From Closterium sp. NIES-65 (Eukaryota > Streptophyta > Zygnematophyceae > Desmidiales > Closteriaceae): a DNA stretch of 64,000 nucleotides. Made by a program: the position numbers and the translations under genes. The DNA lies in contig CANXME010002010.1 in the NCBI GenBank assembly GCA_948144175.1, forward strand, positions 62,001 through 126,000, in the 5' to 3' direction. Positions 32,801 to 43,613 of this stretch are shown here, in pieces. The notes under the pieces are model-generated. The model made no database searches and was not told where the DNA came from. It worked only from the letters and a program-made list of their open reading frames with translations. Positions within the stretch are counted from its first letter, which is position 1. Each line of letters starts with the position of its first letter.

Positions 32801-34603
32801 GCCACACCGCAGCAACGCCAAGGCCTTCAAGTCGCTGCAGCTGAGGAGGAAGGAAGGGGGAAGAGGAGAGTTCAACCCCCTAATAGGCTGACCTATGATG
32901 CACTTGGAAAGCAAGGCAAGACAGCCCTGGCCGGAGCGGCAATGATGGTCGGAGACGATGAGGAGAGTGAGTACGAGGAGTGTGCCTTCGCGTTCTTCTC
33001 TCCGGTGGAGATGCCGGGAGAACCAGCAACTCTCAAGGAGGCTTTGGAGAGTAGTGATGCTGAGGAGTGGAAGAAGGCTTTGGAGAGTGAGCTGAAGAGC
33101 ATCGAGGAGAATGACACGTTTGAATTGGTGGAGCTACCGGAGGGGCGTACGGCGATAACGTCCAAGTGGCTCTTCAAAATCAAGTCGGATGTCGACGGCA
33201 AGATCGAGCGCTACAAGTCTAGGCTTGTAGCCAAGGGGTACCAGCAGAAGGAGAAGGTGGACTTCAAGGAGCTGTTTGCCCCTGTGGTGAAGCCGACGAC
33301 GCTGCGAACCCTATTCGCGGGAGCCGCCATCAAAGGATGGGTGGTGAAGCAAATGGACATTGTGACGGCATTCCTTAACGGCATCCTTGAGGAGGAGATT
33401 TTTATGGCACAGCCAGAGGGGTTTGATGATGGTAGTGGCAGAGTGTGGAAGCTGAAAAAGGCCCTCTATGGGATGAAGCAGGCCCCTAGGCAATGGTACA
33501 TGAAGCTGCGCGAAGTGTTGGAGGAGATCGGCTTCACTCCCTCAACGGCTGATCACTCCTTGTTCATGCTTGGCGAGGGGGAGCAGAGGAGCTTCATGGT
33601 GGTTTATGTGGATGACATTCTCATATTCTCACCCTCCTCTGACCTTGTGAAGGAGGTGATGCTGAAGCTGCATGACAAGTTCAAGTGCAAGTCCCTTGGT
33701 GACGTGAACTTCTACCTTGGGCTCCACATCGAACGAGACGTGGAGAAGCGGAGCATGCGAGTGCACCAACGGAAGTACCTGGAGGCGTTGGCTGCCAACT
33801 TCGGCCAGAGTGAAGGTCATGTGGCTACTCCCTTTCCCTCTGGGTTCAAGTGTGTGAAGGGGCCAGAGGAGGAGAGTGTTGGAGAAGAGGAGAGGCGCCG
33901 ATTTCACTCGTTGGTGGGCAGCCTCATGTATGCGGCGGTAAACACTCGACCGGACGTCGCGTTTGCTACCGGGCAGCTGGCTAGGGTTGTGCAATGCCCT
34001 AATGAGGAGCAGGTAGCAGCTGGAATGAGGGTGTCCAAGTATCTTGGCCAAACAGCGACCGTTGGGCTGCAATACTCGGCGGCGGCACAAAGGCGCCAAA
34101 AGGGCGCGGATGGTGTTGAACCCGGGCGTTTGTTCCTCACCGCCTACTCGGATGCTTCATATGCATCAGAACCAGAGGACATGACAAGTGTGGGAGGCTT
34201 CATATGCTGTGTTGGTGGAGGCCCAACTGCTTGGGAGAGCAAGAAGCAGGTTGACCAAGCTTTGAGCTCGATGGAGTCCGAATACATGGCACTCTTCCGT
34301 GCCGTACGGGAGATTGTGTGGCAGCGGCGTTTGTTGGCTGAATTGGGGGAGAAGCAGCAAGGACCTACCCCACTGTATTGTGACAGCCAGGGTGCCATTG
34401 CTCTTGCTAAGAACCCTGTGTTGCATGGACTCACGAAGCACATGAGGGTGAAGTGGCATTGGACGAGGAGCATGGTAACCGCGGGTGAAGTTGAGTTGCG
34501 CTACGTGAAGACCACGGGGCAGCCGGCTGACATGATGACCAAGAGACTGGTGGAGCAGCAGCATTGGAAGTGTTGCAAGTTGGCTGAGATGGCTCTGAAC
34601 TGA
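29834..34603 (+). CDS. C1 gag-pol polyprotein, intact
   Basis: One open frame of 1589 codons from ATG 29834 (MAGPEERGGRGAGG). The frame is open back to 29801, but that stretch overlaps the primer site, so this ATG is preferred. Gag comes first, with an Arg/Gly-rich region and zinc knuckle CHYCHKSGHMWRDC (about residue 293). Protease DSGAT is at about 400. The pre-integrase zinc region is HRRMGHVALP with CPTCMQAKF. The integrase core follows with MDVVGPL, TDRGGEF and AERANRTI. Reverse transcriptase has YVDDIL (about residue 1258). RNase H follows with YSDASYAS and ends at TKRLVEQQHW. The length is close to that of other copia polyproteins. No stop or frameshift was seen, and A2 aligns along its whole length. 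Confidence 0.95.
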   Translation: MAGPEERGGRGAGGRGEAQAQGQPRDSAMAPVQPSVGPSRDEPRVFGLDKFNGDNFAEWSFRMENIFDHYDLLEVMEGTEKRPENDPEKSSWVRKSAQGYLLLGQALGSSQIRHIKPFQREPEKGPKAWAALKGVHASATAAVAVVLERQMATLRIEEDEAVEEGVQKFFDLLTRLEGADLNYSELQKKTKLLALLPESWSSLIINLNRDLPRLSLEDVKRAILQEDFRRRELASADGAGAASIGRGYGRGRGRGRGGGRFGGSNFGGGRGSGGYGSDEKNYGRGRGRFDGECHYCHKSGHMWRDCYKLPDGWTPAQGQEGRGAGGGRGRGRGGRGGRGGGAANMKSGDNDKDPSDDRYPGLFYFVSTQVPAGPEKDEGFEEPAAVGKVTLHPLDYWVIDSGATYSMTPRPDLLTELEPSPVKHVTSALGQRAEVKGMGKAMFKGADGKMVGLKNVLWVPSLAANLISVRRLAKAGMDTNSKGAKTYTARLGDRILWDLHEDRDVYNEMWQIPVVPMPKERQVAASVSTKGGAVGSGDCADGRAKEKESKKCNLGGTSKFSEPKESGAATKEQQKGEENPEATAEEDYGESMWGAIASAAFSNPTSATGECDWLTLHRRMGHVALPILQQLVKNEMVAGIRVKGEPDEVLGCPTCMQAKFTRYPFSSSEATAKAPLDEVVMDVVGPLKLGAAGAEYFLTIVDVYTRMTWVYVLAKKSDVAETLKADWFPMVERQQDRLVKSIRTDRGGEFLSKEFGFWLKKNGIRHSLTMPYSPAMNSIAERANRTITEAARGLLIEAGLPDYFWPDAVRSACVVKNRALTHVGADKWVPYVEWLGRKPKVDMLRVFGCMCMALVPKHLRHNKLGAKAVWAVHLGMAQNSKGWLLWDPFTKKFLVSKDCKFMENFMYKDWKAENEAKIGVRFGEVKSSGLEHVELPLELSSGSTTTRQSSLVKGGEEATDAEEEEEEVQQVSERAPSLPSRTTSAPRNRATPQQRQGLQVAAAEEEGRGKRRVQPPNRLTYDALGKQGKTALAGAAMMVGDDEESEYEECAFAFFSPVEMPGEPATLKEALESSDAEEWKKALESELKSIEENDTFELVELPEGRTAITSKWLFKIKSDVDGKIERYKSRLVAKGYQQKEKVDFKELFAPVVKPTTLRTLFAGAAIKGWVVKQMDIVTAFLNGILEEEIFMAQPEGFDDGSGRVWKLKKALYGMKQAPRQWYMKLREVLEEIGFTPSTADHSLFMLGEGEQRSFMVVYVDDILIFSPSSDLVKEVMLKLHDKFKCKSLGDVNFYLGLHIERDVEKRSMRVHQRKYLEALAANFGQSEGHVATPFPSGFKCVKGPEEESVGEEERRRFHSLVGSLMYAAVNTRPDVAFATGQLARVVQCPNEEQVAAGMRVSKYLGQTATVGLQYSAAAQRRQKGADGVEPGRLFLTAYSDASYASEPEDMTSVGGFICCVGGGPTAWESKKQVDQALSSMESEYMALFRAVREIVWQRRLLAELGEKQQGPTPLYCDSQGAIALAKNPVLHGLTKHMRVKWHWTRSMVTAGEVELRYVKTTGQPADMMTKRLVEQQHWKCCKLAEMALN

Positions 34604-34644
34604 CAGAGCAACACATCCTAAGGCCAACAATCCGAGGGGGAGTT

Positions 34645-35474
34645 TGTTGGTGCAACCCTATGGTTTGCACTCGGCTTGTTGTCCGTGTGCGTGCATGTGT
34701 GTGTGTCTATGGAATGGTATGAGGGCATGGGATAATATATATTTAATGCTTATAATTGTGTGTGAATGTTGAGTCATGATGTCGAGTGTATGTGTCGAGT
34801 CAATAGCGAGTTATCGCTAGACGCGTGTTACGCGGTCGTTTGTGTCTCGCGCGCGGTTTTTATTTTGTCGTGCGCGGTTTCTCTTTTGTCCTGTGTCGAA
34901 CGTTCGGTGTGTCGCAGGTGTGTGCAGCAGACCCATCAAGAACTCAAGGATGAGTTTGTGATGAAGAGCCGAGCCTTGGTGTCAATCCACAAGTGACTTC
35001 AAAGCTCGCCAAAAGGGTACACCTCAAGATATTGAAGATAGTTACATTACTTTGTGTAGTGTAACATTTCACTTGGTGTAGGCCCTAGTGAAGGGTAGTT
35101 TCGAGACCCTTCGTGGTTGGGGACAGTGTGGCACTGTTCCACATCACTGTACCTCGGCTCTTGGGGTTTGTAGGAGCTGGGAGTCATTCCCAACTCGTAA
35201 CTCTTCCTAACTCTTCCTATCTTGTGTTCTAAGACCATAGTGGCTGCCATAGTGCCGTTCGTTCAAACCAACGCTGTGTCGTCAATACTTGGTCAAATCG
35301 TGCGATCTAAATTGCCTATTGTAGGCGACAATAAGGCGCTCCAGATCCAAGTTGAATCAAGTCATTTGGAGCTGTGACCAAAACGCTATGAACGTTTGAA
35401 GCCGCTGTGCAGAAATCCGACTGTGCACTCTATCTTTCGTTTTAGGCACATTGGAGCCTACTGTGACTATAACA
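34645..35474 (+). repeat. 3' LTR of C1
   Basis: 830 bp, directly after GAGGGGGAGTT, nearly identical to 28970-29799. It is followed by the AAGCA duplication and the resumed A4 integrase reading. Confidence 0.95.
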
Positions 35475-36719
35475 AAGCAGGGCATTCAGAGGGGGCTGAC
35501 CACGGCTTACACCCCACAGTCCAACGGGTGTAGCAGAACGGGCGAACCGGACAATTCTGGAGACAGCTAGGGCGCTGCTCATAGAATCTGGGCTGGGCAA
35601 CTTGATGTGGCCCCATGCTGTTCGGCACGCTACCGTCGCTAGGAACAGGGTACTCACAAAGGTTGGGGATGACTCGTGGGTGCCGTTGGAGAGGTGGCTT
35701 GGGAGGAAGCCGCCAGTGGACATGCTGAGGGTGTTTGGTTGCATGGCAGTCGCTCACGTCCCCAAGACCTACCGCAGTAAGTTGGGGGCGAGTGCAATCT
35801 GGTGTGTGCATTTGGGGCTGGCTGTTGAGAGCAAGGGATGGCTGCTGTGGGAACCTTCCAAGGGTGTGTTGTTTGACAGCAGGGATGTGAAGTTTGTTGA
35901 GGGCATGATGTATGGGAGCTAGAAGAAACAGCCGGAGGCCAGGGTGTCCCAGCAAATGGAGCAGATTACCATGCAGCTGGACCTGACTCCTAGTGTGTGG
36001 GAGGAGAGAGAAGAGGCAGCTGCAGAGGGTGGTGATCAAAAGAAGGTACAGGAGGCACCTGCTGGTGGAGAAAATTATGTGGAGACTAGCACTAGTGGAG
36101 CTGCTGGATCTGAGGGGGGAGAGCAGCAGCGGGGGAAAACTAAGAAGCCGAAGGGTGTCGTTATGAAGGGATGGGAGACACCCGTCTCCAGGCCAGGACG
36201 TACCCGTATGGCTACTAAGAAGCTGACTGCAGGAGCTGATGTAGCAGAGCAGCAGCTTGCGACAGAGGAGGCATTGCTGATTCTACCACATGGCTATGGC
36301 ATGGATAAGGAGGATGAGCCTGCTTACTTTTTTCTTGCCCCTGCACCAGAGGAACCAGCTAGCATGGAGGAGGCATTTGTTGGACCAGATAGGGACAAAT
36401 GGCTGGCTTCTAGGGATGCTGAGTACCAGAGCCTGCTAGAGAATGGGACATGGGAGCTGGTGGTGCTGCCTGAGGGGAAGAAAGCCGTACAGTGCAAGTG
36501 GGTGCTAAGGATCAAGACCGATGACAAGGGACAGGTCACCATCTACACGAGTAGGCTGGTGGCTAAGGGGTTTATGCAAAAGGAGAAGCGAGACTTCAAT
36601 GAGATCTTTGCTCCCAATGCCAAACCCCCTACCCTTCGTGTCTTGTTGGCAGATGCAACCGTTAGTGGAAAATTCATCATTCAGATGGATATATCGACGG
36701 CATTCCTCAATGGGATTTT

Positions 36720-37806
36720 TGTTGGGTGCAAATTCACATTGCACTACATCCTTCCGTCAGTTTGTACAAGTATGCGTGTGCGAATGCATTTGCGTGTGAA
36801 TGGTATGTTCGTGTGTTTGTTTGCTTTCGCAATTTTCGCTTGAAGCATTTGCAGGTACTCGCACAATGTGCGCTTCGGCACAACATTGTACGCGCTATGA
36901 ACAGTACAAGCAGAAAGGACGAGCTTGCAAAGGAACCCAAGATGGATGCTTTGCGGTTTGGCTTACTTAATTGCGCAGATTCAGTTCTATCCAACTCGAA
37001 ATTGTACTGTTTTGTTTGGTTGACTATAGTGTAGCAGGGCAGGCACTATAGGGGTACAATTTAGGTGAAGGTTGGATGTTGTGTGTCTGTATCTGCATGC
37101 TACAGGGCCAGGGGAAACCAGCGGAACCAGCATTTGGCTGGTTGGGCAAAGACAAAACAGGTTCTGTTTTTAGGACCAGAACCTGGTTGTTGTTTTCCCA
37201 GGTTGGAAAAACAGAACCAGAGGTTGTTTACCAACCTACCACCTGCTATTTTGTCCAGCCAGGTTGGTTCTGTTGCTTGGAATTATTTGGGATCATCCCT
37301 GGTTGTTCCCAGGTTGATTTCCAAGGTCCTTGCTAGCTAGAACTATTTATTCCTTCTCTGGTTGTACCTGAATATAGTGAAATTGATTCAAGCGAATTCC
37401 TTCCTTGCTGGAATTTCCTTTCTACGCGGTGCAACGGCGGAATGCTACCCGAGTCAACGCTAGTACGCTAGCACTAGGCAAACGCTGTCCGAGCCATAAC
37501 TTCGCAATGGCAGAACTTTTCGCGAGGCAACTTGGTTCATTTTAAAGCTCTGGGAGCGAGCGATGCAACTTAGTAAATTCTCAGCTTAATCCGATCAACG
37601 GTCTGCACGATACGCTGCTCGATGTTCAAGGTACTCTTGCTGTTTTGACTAAGTCCCTCTTGATCCCTCTCTCTACAAACTCGGACCCAAGGATAGGGGC
37701 TGGTCTTGTACCAGGCACCCAAGGACCCTTGGAGGTGACCCCGAGGAGAGGCTTTAAATTTGATAAAGTCTTAATAGCTTGAGTTTATAAGGCCCTTATA
37801 CCAACA
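36720..37806 (+). repeat. 3' LTR of A4
   Basis: A 1087-bp family-A LTR from TGTTGGGTGC to CCAACA. It is fused to reverse transcriptase (AATGGGATTT) with no polypurine tract, so pol was deleted up to the LTR start. A family consensus block (CTCCAACG) is missing near 37473. On the right it abuts the RNase H part of B2; the expected duplication there is GCCGC (37807-37811), whose partner is missing. Confidence 0.92.
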
Positions 37807-40800
37807 GCCGCAACTGTCCACGCTGCTGTAGCTCACGAGCAAGGAAGTAGCGGAGAGCAATGTGCTTTGTTCTGTGCTCCAGTCGCTGCTCTCGACACAA
37901 GGCCAGCATGGCCTTGTTGTCTACGTAGAGAACTGGAGGAGAACGAGGCGGCTCTCCGAGGTCAGTCAGCAGGTAGGTGAGCCAGCGAAGCTCCTGTGCA
38001 GTCATGGCCCCAGCGTAGATCTCAGCCTCACAACTGGAGCCGAGAACAGAGGACGAGCGAGTAGCCCGCCACGAGACAGAGCCGGAACCAAGGCTGAAGG
38101 TGTAACCCTGTGACGACCGCTGCGTAGCCTGGTCGTCAGCCCAAGAAGCGTATGCGTGCCCAGTGAGGACCATTGGACTGCGCCCTCCAAGCACTAGCCC
38201 CATGCCCGAAGTACTGCACAAGTAGCACAACACCCTCTTCGCTGCAGCCATGTGCTCTGGTCGGTGTCTCCCAGGAGCAACATAGCGTGCAAGAATGCTA
38301 AGAGGGTATGCAAGGTCAGGTCGAGTGCAGGTCATCAGGTACATGAGGCAGCCAGCAAGCTCTGCATACGGGCCACTCGACTCTACGGACTCATCCGAAG
38401 GCAGAGCTGAGAGCGAGTGGCGAGTAGGCAGAGGAGTGGCCTGAGGCGAGGAGTACGTAAAGCCGAAGCGCTGAAGGACCTGCTACACCATGTGTGACTG
38501 AGTCAAGGTAATGGTGCGGTGTGCTCTATCCCGGGTGATCTGCAAGCCAAGCTAGTAGTCACGGTGAGCAGCAACGTGCAGCAGTACCCGAAGAGTGGTC
38601 ATCTTTGTGGTGGGAGAGAAGGACTGAAAGTAGTCAACTCCCTGCCGCTGACTGAAGCTATGAGCCACGTACCGTGCCTTGAAGACAGGCGGAGAACCCG
38701 GCGGCCGCTTTGACCTGAAGATCCTCGTGCCACTGACGATGTTCGCCCCAGGCGGGGGAACCTCGTCAACGTAGGTGCCTGTGGACTTCCAGGAAGCCAT
38801 CTCTGTGTCCATGGCTGTCTGCCACTGAGAGGAGTAGGGACCCTCTATCGCCTCTGCGTAAGAGCGCGGAGTCGGGATGTCAAGTGCATCCGGGTCTCCC
38901 TCAAGGGTAAGCAGTACGGACACGAGATGAGGTGAAGCAGCTGCCAGACACTGGAACTCCTCCTGCCTGTCCTCAAGGACGTCCGTGCCAAGGGCACACT
39001 CACCCCCGACGGACGGAGGACAGAAAGACTCAGACTCAGCGACAAGACTAGCAGCGTAGTCTAGGCAACAGCGACCAGCAAATTCGACGAGCTCAGCAAC
39101 TAGGGCACACGCAGCAGTGGACTCCAAAGAAGGGTCAGTGACGACAGTAGCCAGGAGACGCGTGACAGTGGGACTGGCAGCACGAAGAGAGTCCGACTCC
39201 GGGTCGGCAAGAGCAGGAAGAGAGGACTCAGGAGGCAGAGGAGCAGTGGATGGACGCAGAGACATCTTGTGTGTGCCGGGGACAGGAGGAGGACGCTGAC
39301 GCGAACCACGACCACTAATGCGAGCAGCACGGAAAAGCGACGCAGGGCGAAACGCAAGCTCACGACGCTCAGCAAGACCTTCAGTAGGACCAGTGTAAAG
39401 GGGAGGTAGACGCCAGACACATCAGGGACAGCACAAGGACCCCCAGTAGGAGCACCCGCTCTTGCAGCACCTCCAGTAGCTCTAGAACCTCTAGCAGCAC
39501 CAGGAGTACCGCCCGCAGGACCGCAAGCGGTAGTCTCACCGCCAACACCCCCAGTAGCACTAGCTCCAGTTGAACGCGCAGGCCCAGCAGCTCCAGTACT
39601 CCCACGACGAGCACCACCGGGACCCGCGACAGCAGTACCCTCAGTAGCCGAAGAACCTCCAGCACCAGTAGTACGGCTCCAGCGCCGGGCAAACCAATCG
39701 CGCAGCTCCTGTGGAGAGAGTGGCTCCCGTCGAGACGAAGCACCCGCAGAACCTCCAGGCGAAGCACCTCCAAGCTCAGCATCCCCAGGCACAGCACCCC
39801 CAGGCTCAGCACCCCCAGGCTCAGCACCCCCAGGCTCAGCACCCCCAGGCTCAGCACACCCAGGCCCAGCACCCCCAGGATCAGCACCCCCAGAGTCAGC
39901 ACCCCCAGGCTCAGCACCCTCAGCAGCACCAGAGTCACCAGTGACCTCGACAGGCTCGACTGCGTCTACCTAGGACACACCTGAAGGGGATGGACCCTGA
40001 GGGGGGAGGGGGTCTACCGTAGGGGGACCTGGTACAAGGAAGAGCGGCGGCGGGGGAAGGGACGGGGCGCGGTAGGGGAAGAGGCGGTAGTAGGGGACGG
40101 ACTCGTCAAACTTGACGTCCTGGGAGGACAGAACACGGCGAGAGGTGGGGTGGTAGAACTGCCACCAAGGCGCGTCAGGGGGAACCCCAGGAAGACACAA
40201 GGAGCAGCACGAGGGGACAGCTTGTCCGCAGACAAGTCGCGGACAAACGCCCGAGATCCCCAGACCCGGAACGCCAACGCATCGCCAACCTCCCCCGTCC
40301 ACAGCAAGGCTGGGGAGGTCTACGGCCTGGAGACTCTGGGGTGTAGGTTGATCTGATGCGCCGCGTACCTCACCGCAAACGGCCACAGAAAATGGGGAGC
40401 AGCCGCATGCATTATAGACGTACGAGCGACGTCCATGACCATGCCAATGCGGCGCTCAGCAATCCCAATCCCATTTTGATGCGGGGAGTCCGGATCGTGA
40501 AGGTCTAACGGATGCCTCGTGCGTGACAGTAGGCTCTCTGAAGTCCAGAGGAAAACTCTCCGCCTCTGTCCGAGTGCAGACGCAGAACAGGAAAGTCCGA
40601 GCCAAAGCTCTGCCTGAGCTGGAGACGAGCTGCGCGGATCCAGTCGATCAGCACCTCATTGACATCATCCTTGCTGCGCAAGGGGAAGACTGTGGTGTAA
40701 CGCGAGAAGTCATCAACAACGAGCAGGAAGTAGCGCTCGTGACCCTGTCCACGGACGCGGGCTGAGCCCCACACGTCCATGTGAAGCGTCTGCAGCGGGG

Positions 40801-42557
40801 CCTCTACCGGAGGAAACTGGGAGGAGTGAGGGGCAGCACGCTGGCGCCCCTCGACACAGGGGACACAGGTAGGGCCAGGGCCCTGAGGAAGGGGAGGGAG
40901 GGACCGGGGGAGACCAGAAACAAGAAGACGGGAGGCCATGCCTCGGAGCCGAAGTAGAGAGGGGTGACCCATGCGATGGAACCAAAGGAGAGTCTCGTGA
41001 GACAGGAGACGACACAAACAGGGGGCAGACTCTGGACCAGACCTGGACGCTGCAGCAAACACCTGACCCGACGCAGCTACCCTACCCGACTCAGAAACTG
41101 GAGGAGACGCAGTGGTCAGTGTGTACAGGCTCGACCCCGGCTGGCGGGTGAACGTAGCAAGGTGTCGGCCTGTGCAAGCCTCTGTGTAGTGCGTCACCGC
41201 TGACGAGCAGGAGTGAACTGGTGGACTCCCCCATCCTGTAGGTCAGCACCACTTACTAGGTTCGTAGAGAACGAGGGGAGGTAGAGACCAGACAGGGTGC
41301 CAGAGGGAGCCGCCGGACACTGGAGGACTGTAGAGAAGCGAGACAGGACAGGACCCCCTAAGGGGTCAGCTAGAGACACCGCTACCGGCCGACTCAGCGG
41401 CGTGAGTGTGGTGCGGTCCCGAAAGAAGGAGCGAGACGCCCAAGAGTCAAGGGTGAAGGTGAGGGAGGCCGAGGCCGACGTAGTACCTGAGAGAGAAGAC
41501 TCACCACTACCTGAGGACGCAGACACATTAGCACCTAGAGCAGCAGCGTCGCAAGCACCTAGGGCAGCCGCCTCACCAGTACCTAGAGCAGCAGTTTCAA
41601 TGCCCGGATCGGGCGGGAAACACCGGTAACATTCACCCTCATCACTAATAGACACAGCATACATGGCAGAAAGAATAGCATCAAAGTCAAGATCATAGAT
41701 GGCAACACCCGCCCTAGACAGCTCGCCCCAGCGAGGGATCTCTGTGGCCTCCGGGAACTGGTGACGCCACGCGTCCGTCAGGCGGCCAAAGCAGCGCTGG
41801 GTGGGGTGCGCACCCCCACACTGCTCACCCGCACGGTCGCCGGTGCGTAGGACGTAGGTGCACGGACCAAAACCCCCACCCCGCTGGCGTGCAGTGTACC
41901 ACTCACGGAGCTGCTGAGGGGACAGGGTCTCACGACCGCGCTGCTGCTGCTGGCGCGAGCCACCACCGGAGCCACTCCTCTGCGAAGACCCGCGACCAGC
42001 TCCACCGCCACCCCCGCCGCCTCCGCCGCCTCCGCCGCCTCCGCTACTGCCGCCGCCTCCGCCGCCTCCTCCACCGCCGCCACCTCCGCCACCTCCGCTC
42101 CCACCGCCACCGCCGCCGCTGCCTCCGCCTCCACTACCGCCACCGACCCCTCCTCTCCCACCTCCACTCCCACCGCCACCCCCACTCCCCCCGCCGCCTC
42201 CACCTCCACCTCCACCGCCCCCACTCGCTCCTCCAGCGCCCCTGCCCCCCTTGCCCTTGCCAGAGCGGCGTCTCCCGCTAGGGGCAGACGCCGCACCGAC
42301 CGACTCAAGACCAAGGAGGTTGGCCGCAGCAGCAGAGGCAACAGAGGGCAGAAGGGGGGAGGGGGAACACCCCTCAAAGATGGGGCTGCGCGGGTCACCT
42401 CGAGAGGCTCCTACAGCATCAGCAGTAGGGGCAGGAGAGGCGCCAGAGGTGAGGTCAAAGAGAGAGAGACCGTCTGCCCTATCGCACTGTAAGAACAGCT
42501 GCAGGTCATCTACCCTGACCTCAAAGTCAACAGTTGCAGGACACTAGGGGTAGCCAT
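37807..42557 (-). pseudogene. B2 gag-pol, degenerate
   Basis: Gag begins near 42557 (ATGGCTACCCC) and breaks early. Compared with B1, a large middle part of gag is missing; FDLTSGASPAP is soon followed by IFEGCSPSPLL. A long poly-Gly stretch (about 42240-41995) and a Gln-rich patch follow, then the Cys/His segment ending CGGAHPTQRCFGRLTDAW. Protease reads DSWAS instead of DSGAS near 41450, so the catalytic Gly is lost. Integrase has CVPCVEGRQRAAPHS, MDVWGSA and SDRGGEF (about 40550). The open RT N-terminal part is 39265-38552 (SSQWQTAMDTEMASWKSTGT). The RT core with YVDD is deleted near 38550. The late RT/RNase H part is open from 38344 (CTRPDLAYPLSILARY, SSCEAEIYAGAMTAQELRWL) to the truncation. 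Confidence 0.83.
39770..39935 (-). repeat. 15-bp minisatellite in the B2 linker
   Basis: Plus-strand units CCCCAGGCTCAGCAC recur about ten times with few changes. On the coding strand they give GAEPG pentapeptides between integrase and reverse transcriptase, as in B1 at 25725-25875. Confidence 0.85.
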
Positions 42558-42639
42558 GACCACAGTAGGCCAGCAGTGCAAACAGTAGGGAAAGGGCAGT
42601 GGAGTGACAGAGGCGCTGTGCTCACCAGACGGGGCTGCT

Positions 42640-43540
42640 CGGGCGGCTCGGCGGTAGGGTGGCTCGGCAGCTCGGCGGCTCGACTGCTGGGCTGCTCGGC
42701 GGCTCGGCTGCACGGCTGCTGGGCGGCTCGGCGGCTCGGCGGTAGGGCGGCTCGGCGGCTCGACTGCTGGGAGGCTGGGCGGCTCGGCTGCAATGCGGCC
42801 CGGCGGCTGGGCGGCTCGGCTGCTCTGCCGCTGGGCGGCTCGGTTGTGCTGCTGCAGGACGGCGCGGCGGTCGGCTGCTCGGCTGGGTGAGGCGGCTCGG
42901 GCGGCTCGGGTGGCGGGCGGCGCTGCAGCAGGTGACGGGGCCGAAGGTAGGGTGGCGGGGCCGTGAGTAAGGCGGCGGGGCCGCAGGTAGAGTGGCGGGG
43001 CCGCTGATAGGGTGGCCGGGCCGCAGGTAAGGTGGCGGGGCCGAAGGTAAGGTGGCGGGGCCGCAGGTAAGGCGGCGAAGCCGCGGGTAAGGCGGCGGAG
43101 CCACGGGTAGGGTGGCGGGGCTGCAGGTAAGGCGGCAGAGCCGCGGGTATGGTGGCGGGGCCGCAGAGGACGGCGGCGCGTTGTACGGGCGACACGCAAC
43201 GCCGCGAAGGGCGGCGACGGGCCAGTACGGGCGGCGACGGGCCGGGACGGGCGGCGTACGGGCGGCGACGGGCCGGGACGGGCGGCGACGGGCCGGTACG
43301 GGCGGCGCATGGGCGGGGACGGGCCGGGACGGCAACGCGGGGCCGGGACAGGCGGCGAACGGGCGGCGACGGGCCGGGACGGGCGGCGACCAGCCGGTAC
43401 GGGCGGCGCAAGGGCGGCGACGGGCCGCGTAGGGTGGCGACGGGCCGCTAAGGGCGGCGACGGCCGAGCAAGGGCGGCGGAAGGGAGGCCGCTAGGGGCG
43501 ACGCGACGGGGCCGAAGGAGGCCTAAGTGAGGCGCGCTCC
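42640..43540 (-). repeat. GC-rich repetitive leader of B2
   Basis: Between the primer site and gag lies about 0.9 kb of G-rich (plus-strand) repeats. These are GGCGGCTCGGCGGCTCGG-like units (42640-42900), then GGTGGCGGGGCCGCAGGTAA units (42900-43160), then GGCGGCGACGGGCCGGGAC units (43200-43480). Long Pro/Arg/Ala frames on both strands come from composition. The repeats differ from those in the B1 leader. Confidence 0.82.
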
Positions 43541-43613
43541 GGGCAGGAAAAATAAACTTCAATTTTGGTGGGCCCTAAGAACAGTTTCCACGAGGGAACC
43601 TGCTCTGATACCA

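Larger units (their letters stand above)
28970..35474 (+). mobile_element. C1, young intact Ty1/copia retrotransposon
   Basis: Two 830-bp LTRs (28970-29799 and 34645-35474) flank one long open frame. They start TGTTGGTGCAACCC and end CTATAACA. The duplication AAGCA lies at 28965-28969 and 35475-35479. By eye the LTRs differ at about four positions in 830, so the insertion is recent. The element sits within the integrase coding part of A4. Primer site (29802-29813), polypurine tract (GAGGGGGAG near 34634) and the full set of domains are present, so it may be autonomous. It is a sister to family A, sharing the protease surround YWV(I/L)D(S/T)GA. Confidence 0.96.
26640..36719 (+). pseudogene. 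A4 gag-pol fragments (three pieces)
   Basis: Pieces at 26640-26844, 27928-28969 and 35475-36719 form one family-A polyprotein relic. The first gives the zinc knuckle (FWYCEKEGHPWFLC, with the first Cys changed to Phe). The second gives protease (DTGA near 28074), the pre-integrase zinc region and the integrase core to MTAWLEK. The third resumes at KQGIQRGLTTAYTPQ, has a one-base insertion near 35526, a stop at 35920-35922, and ends within reverse transcriptase at STAFLNGI. The solo LTR (26845-27927) and C1 (28970-35474) separate the pieces. The RT catalytic YVDD, RNase H and polypurine tract are deleted where the 3' LTR joins at 36720. Confidence 0.88.

Noticed and set aside
42510-43562. Proline-rich 350-codon minus-strand frame
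   Set aside because: It reads through the B2 leader repeats. Its end overlaps the gag start in the wrong frame, and no domain is visible.
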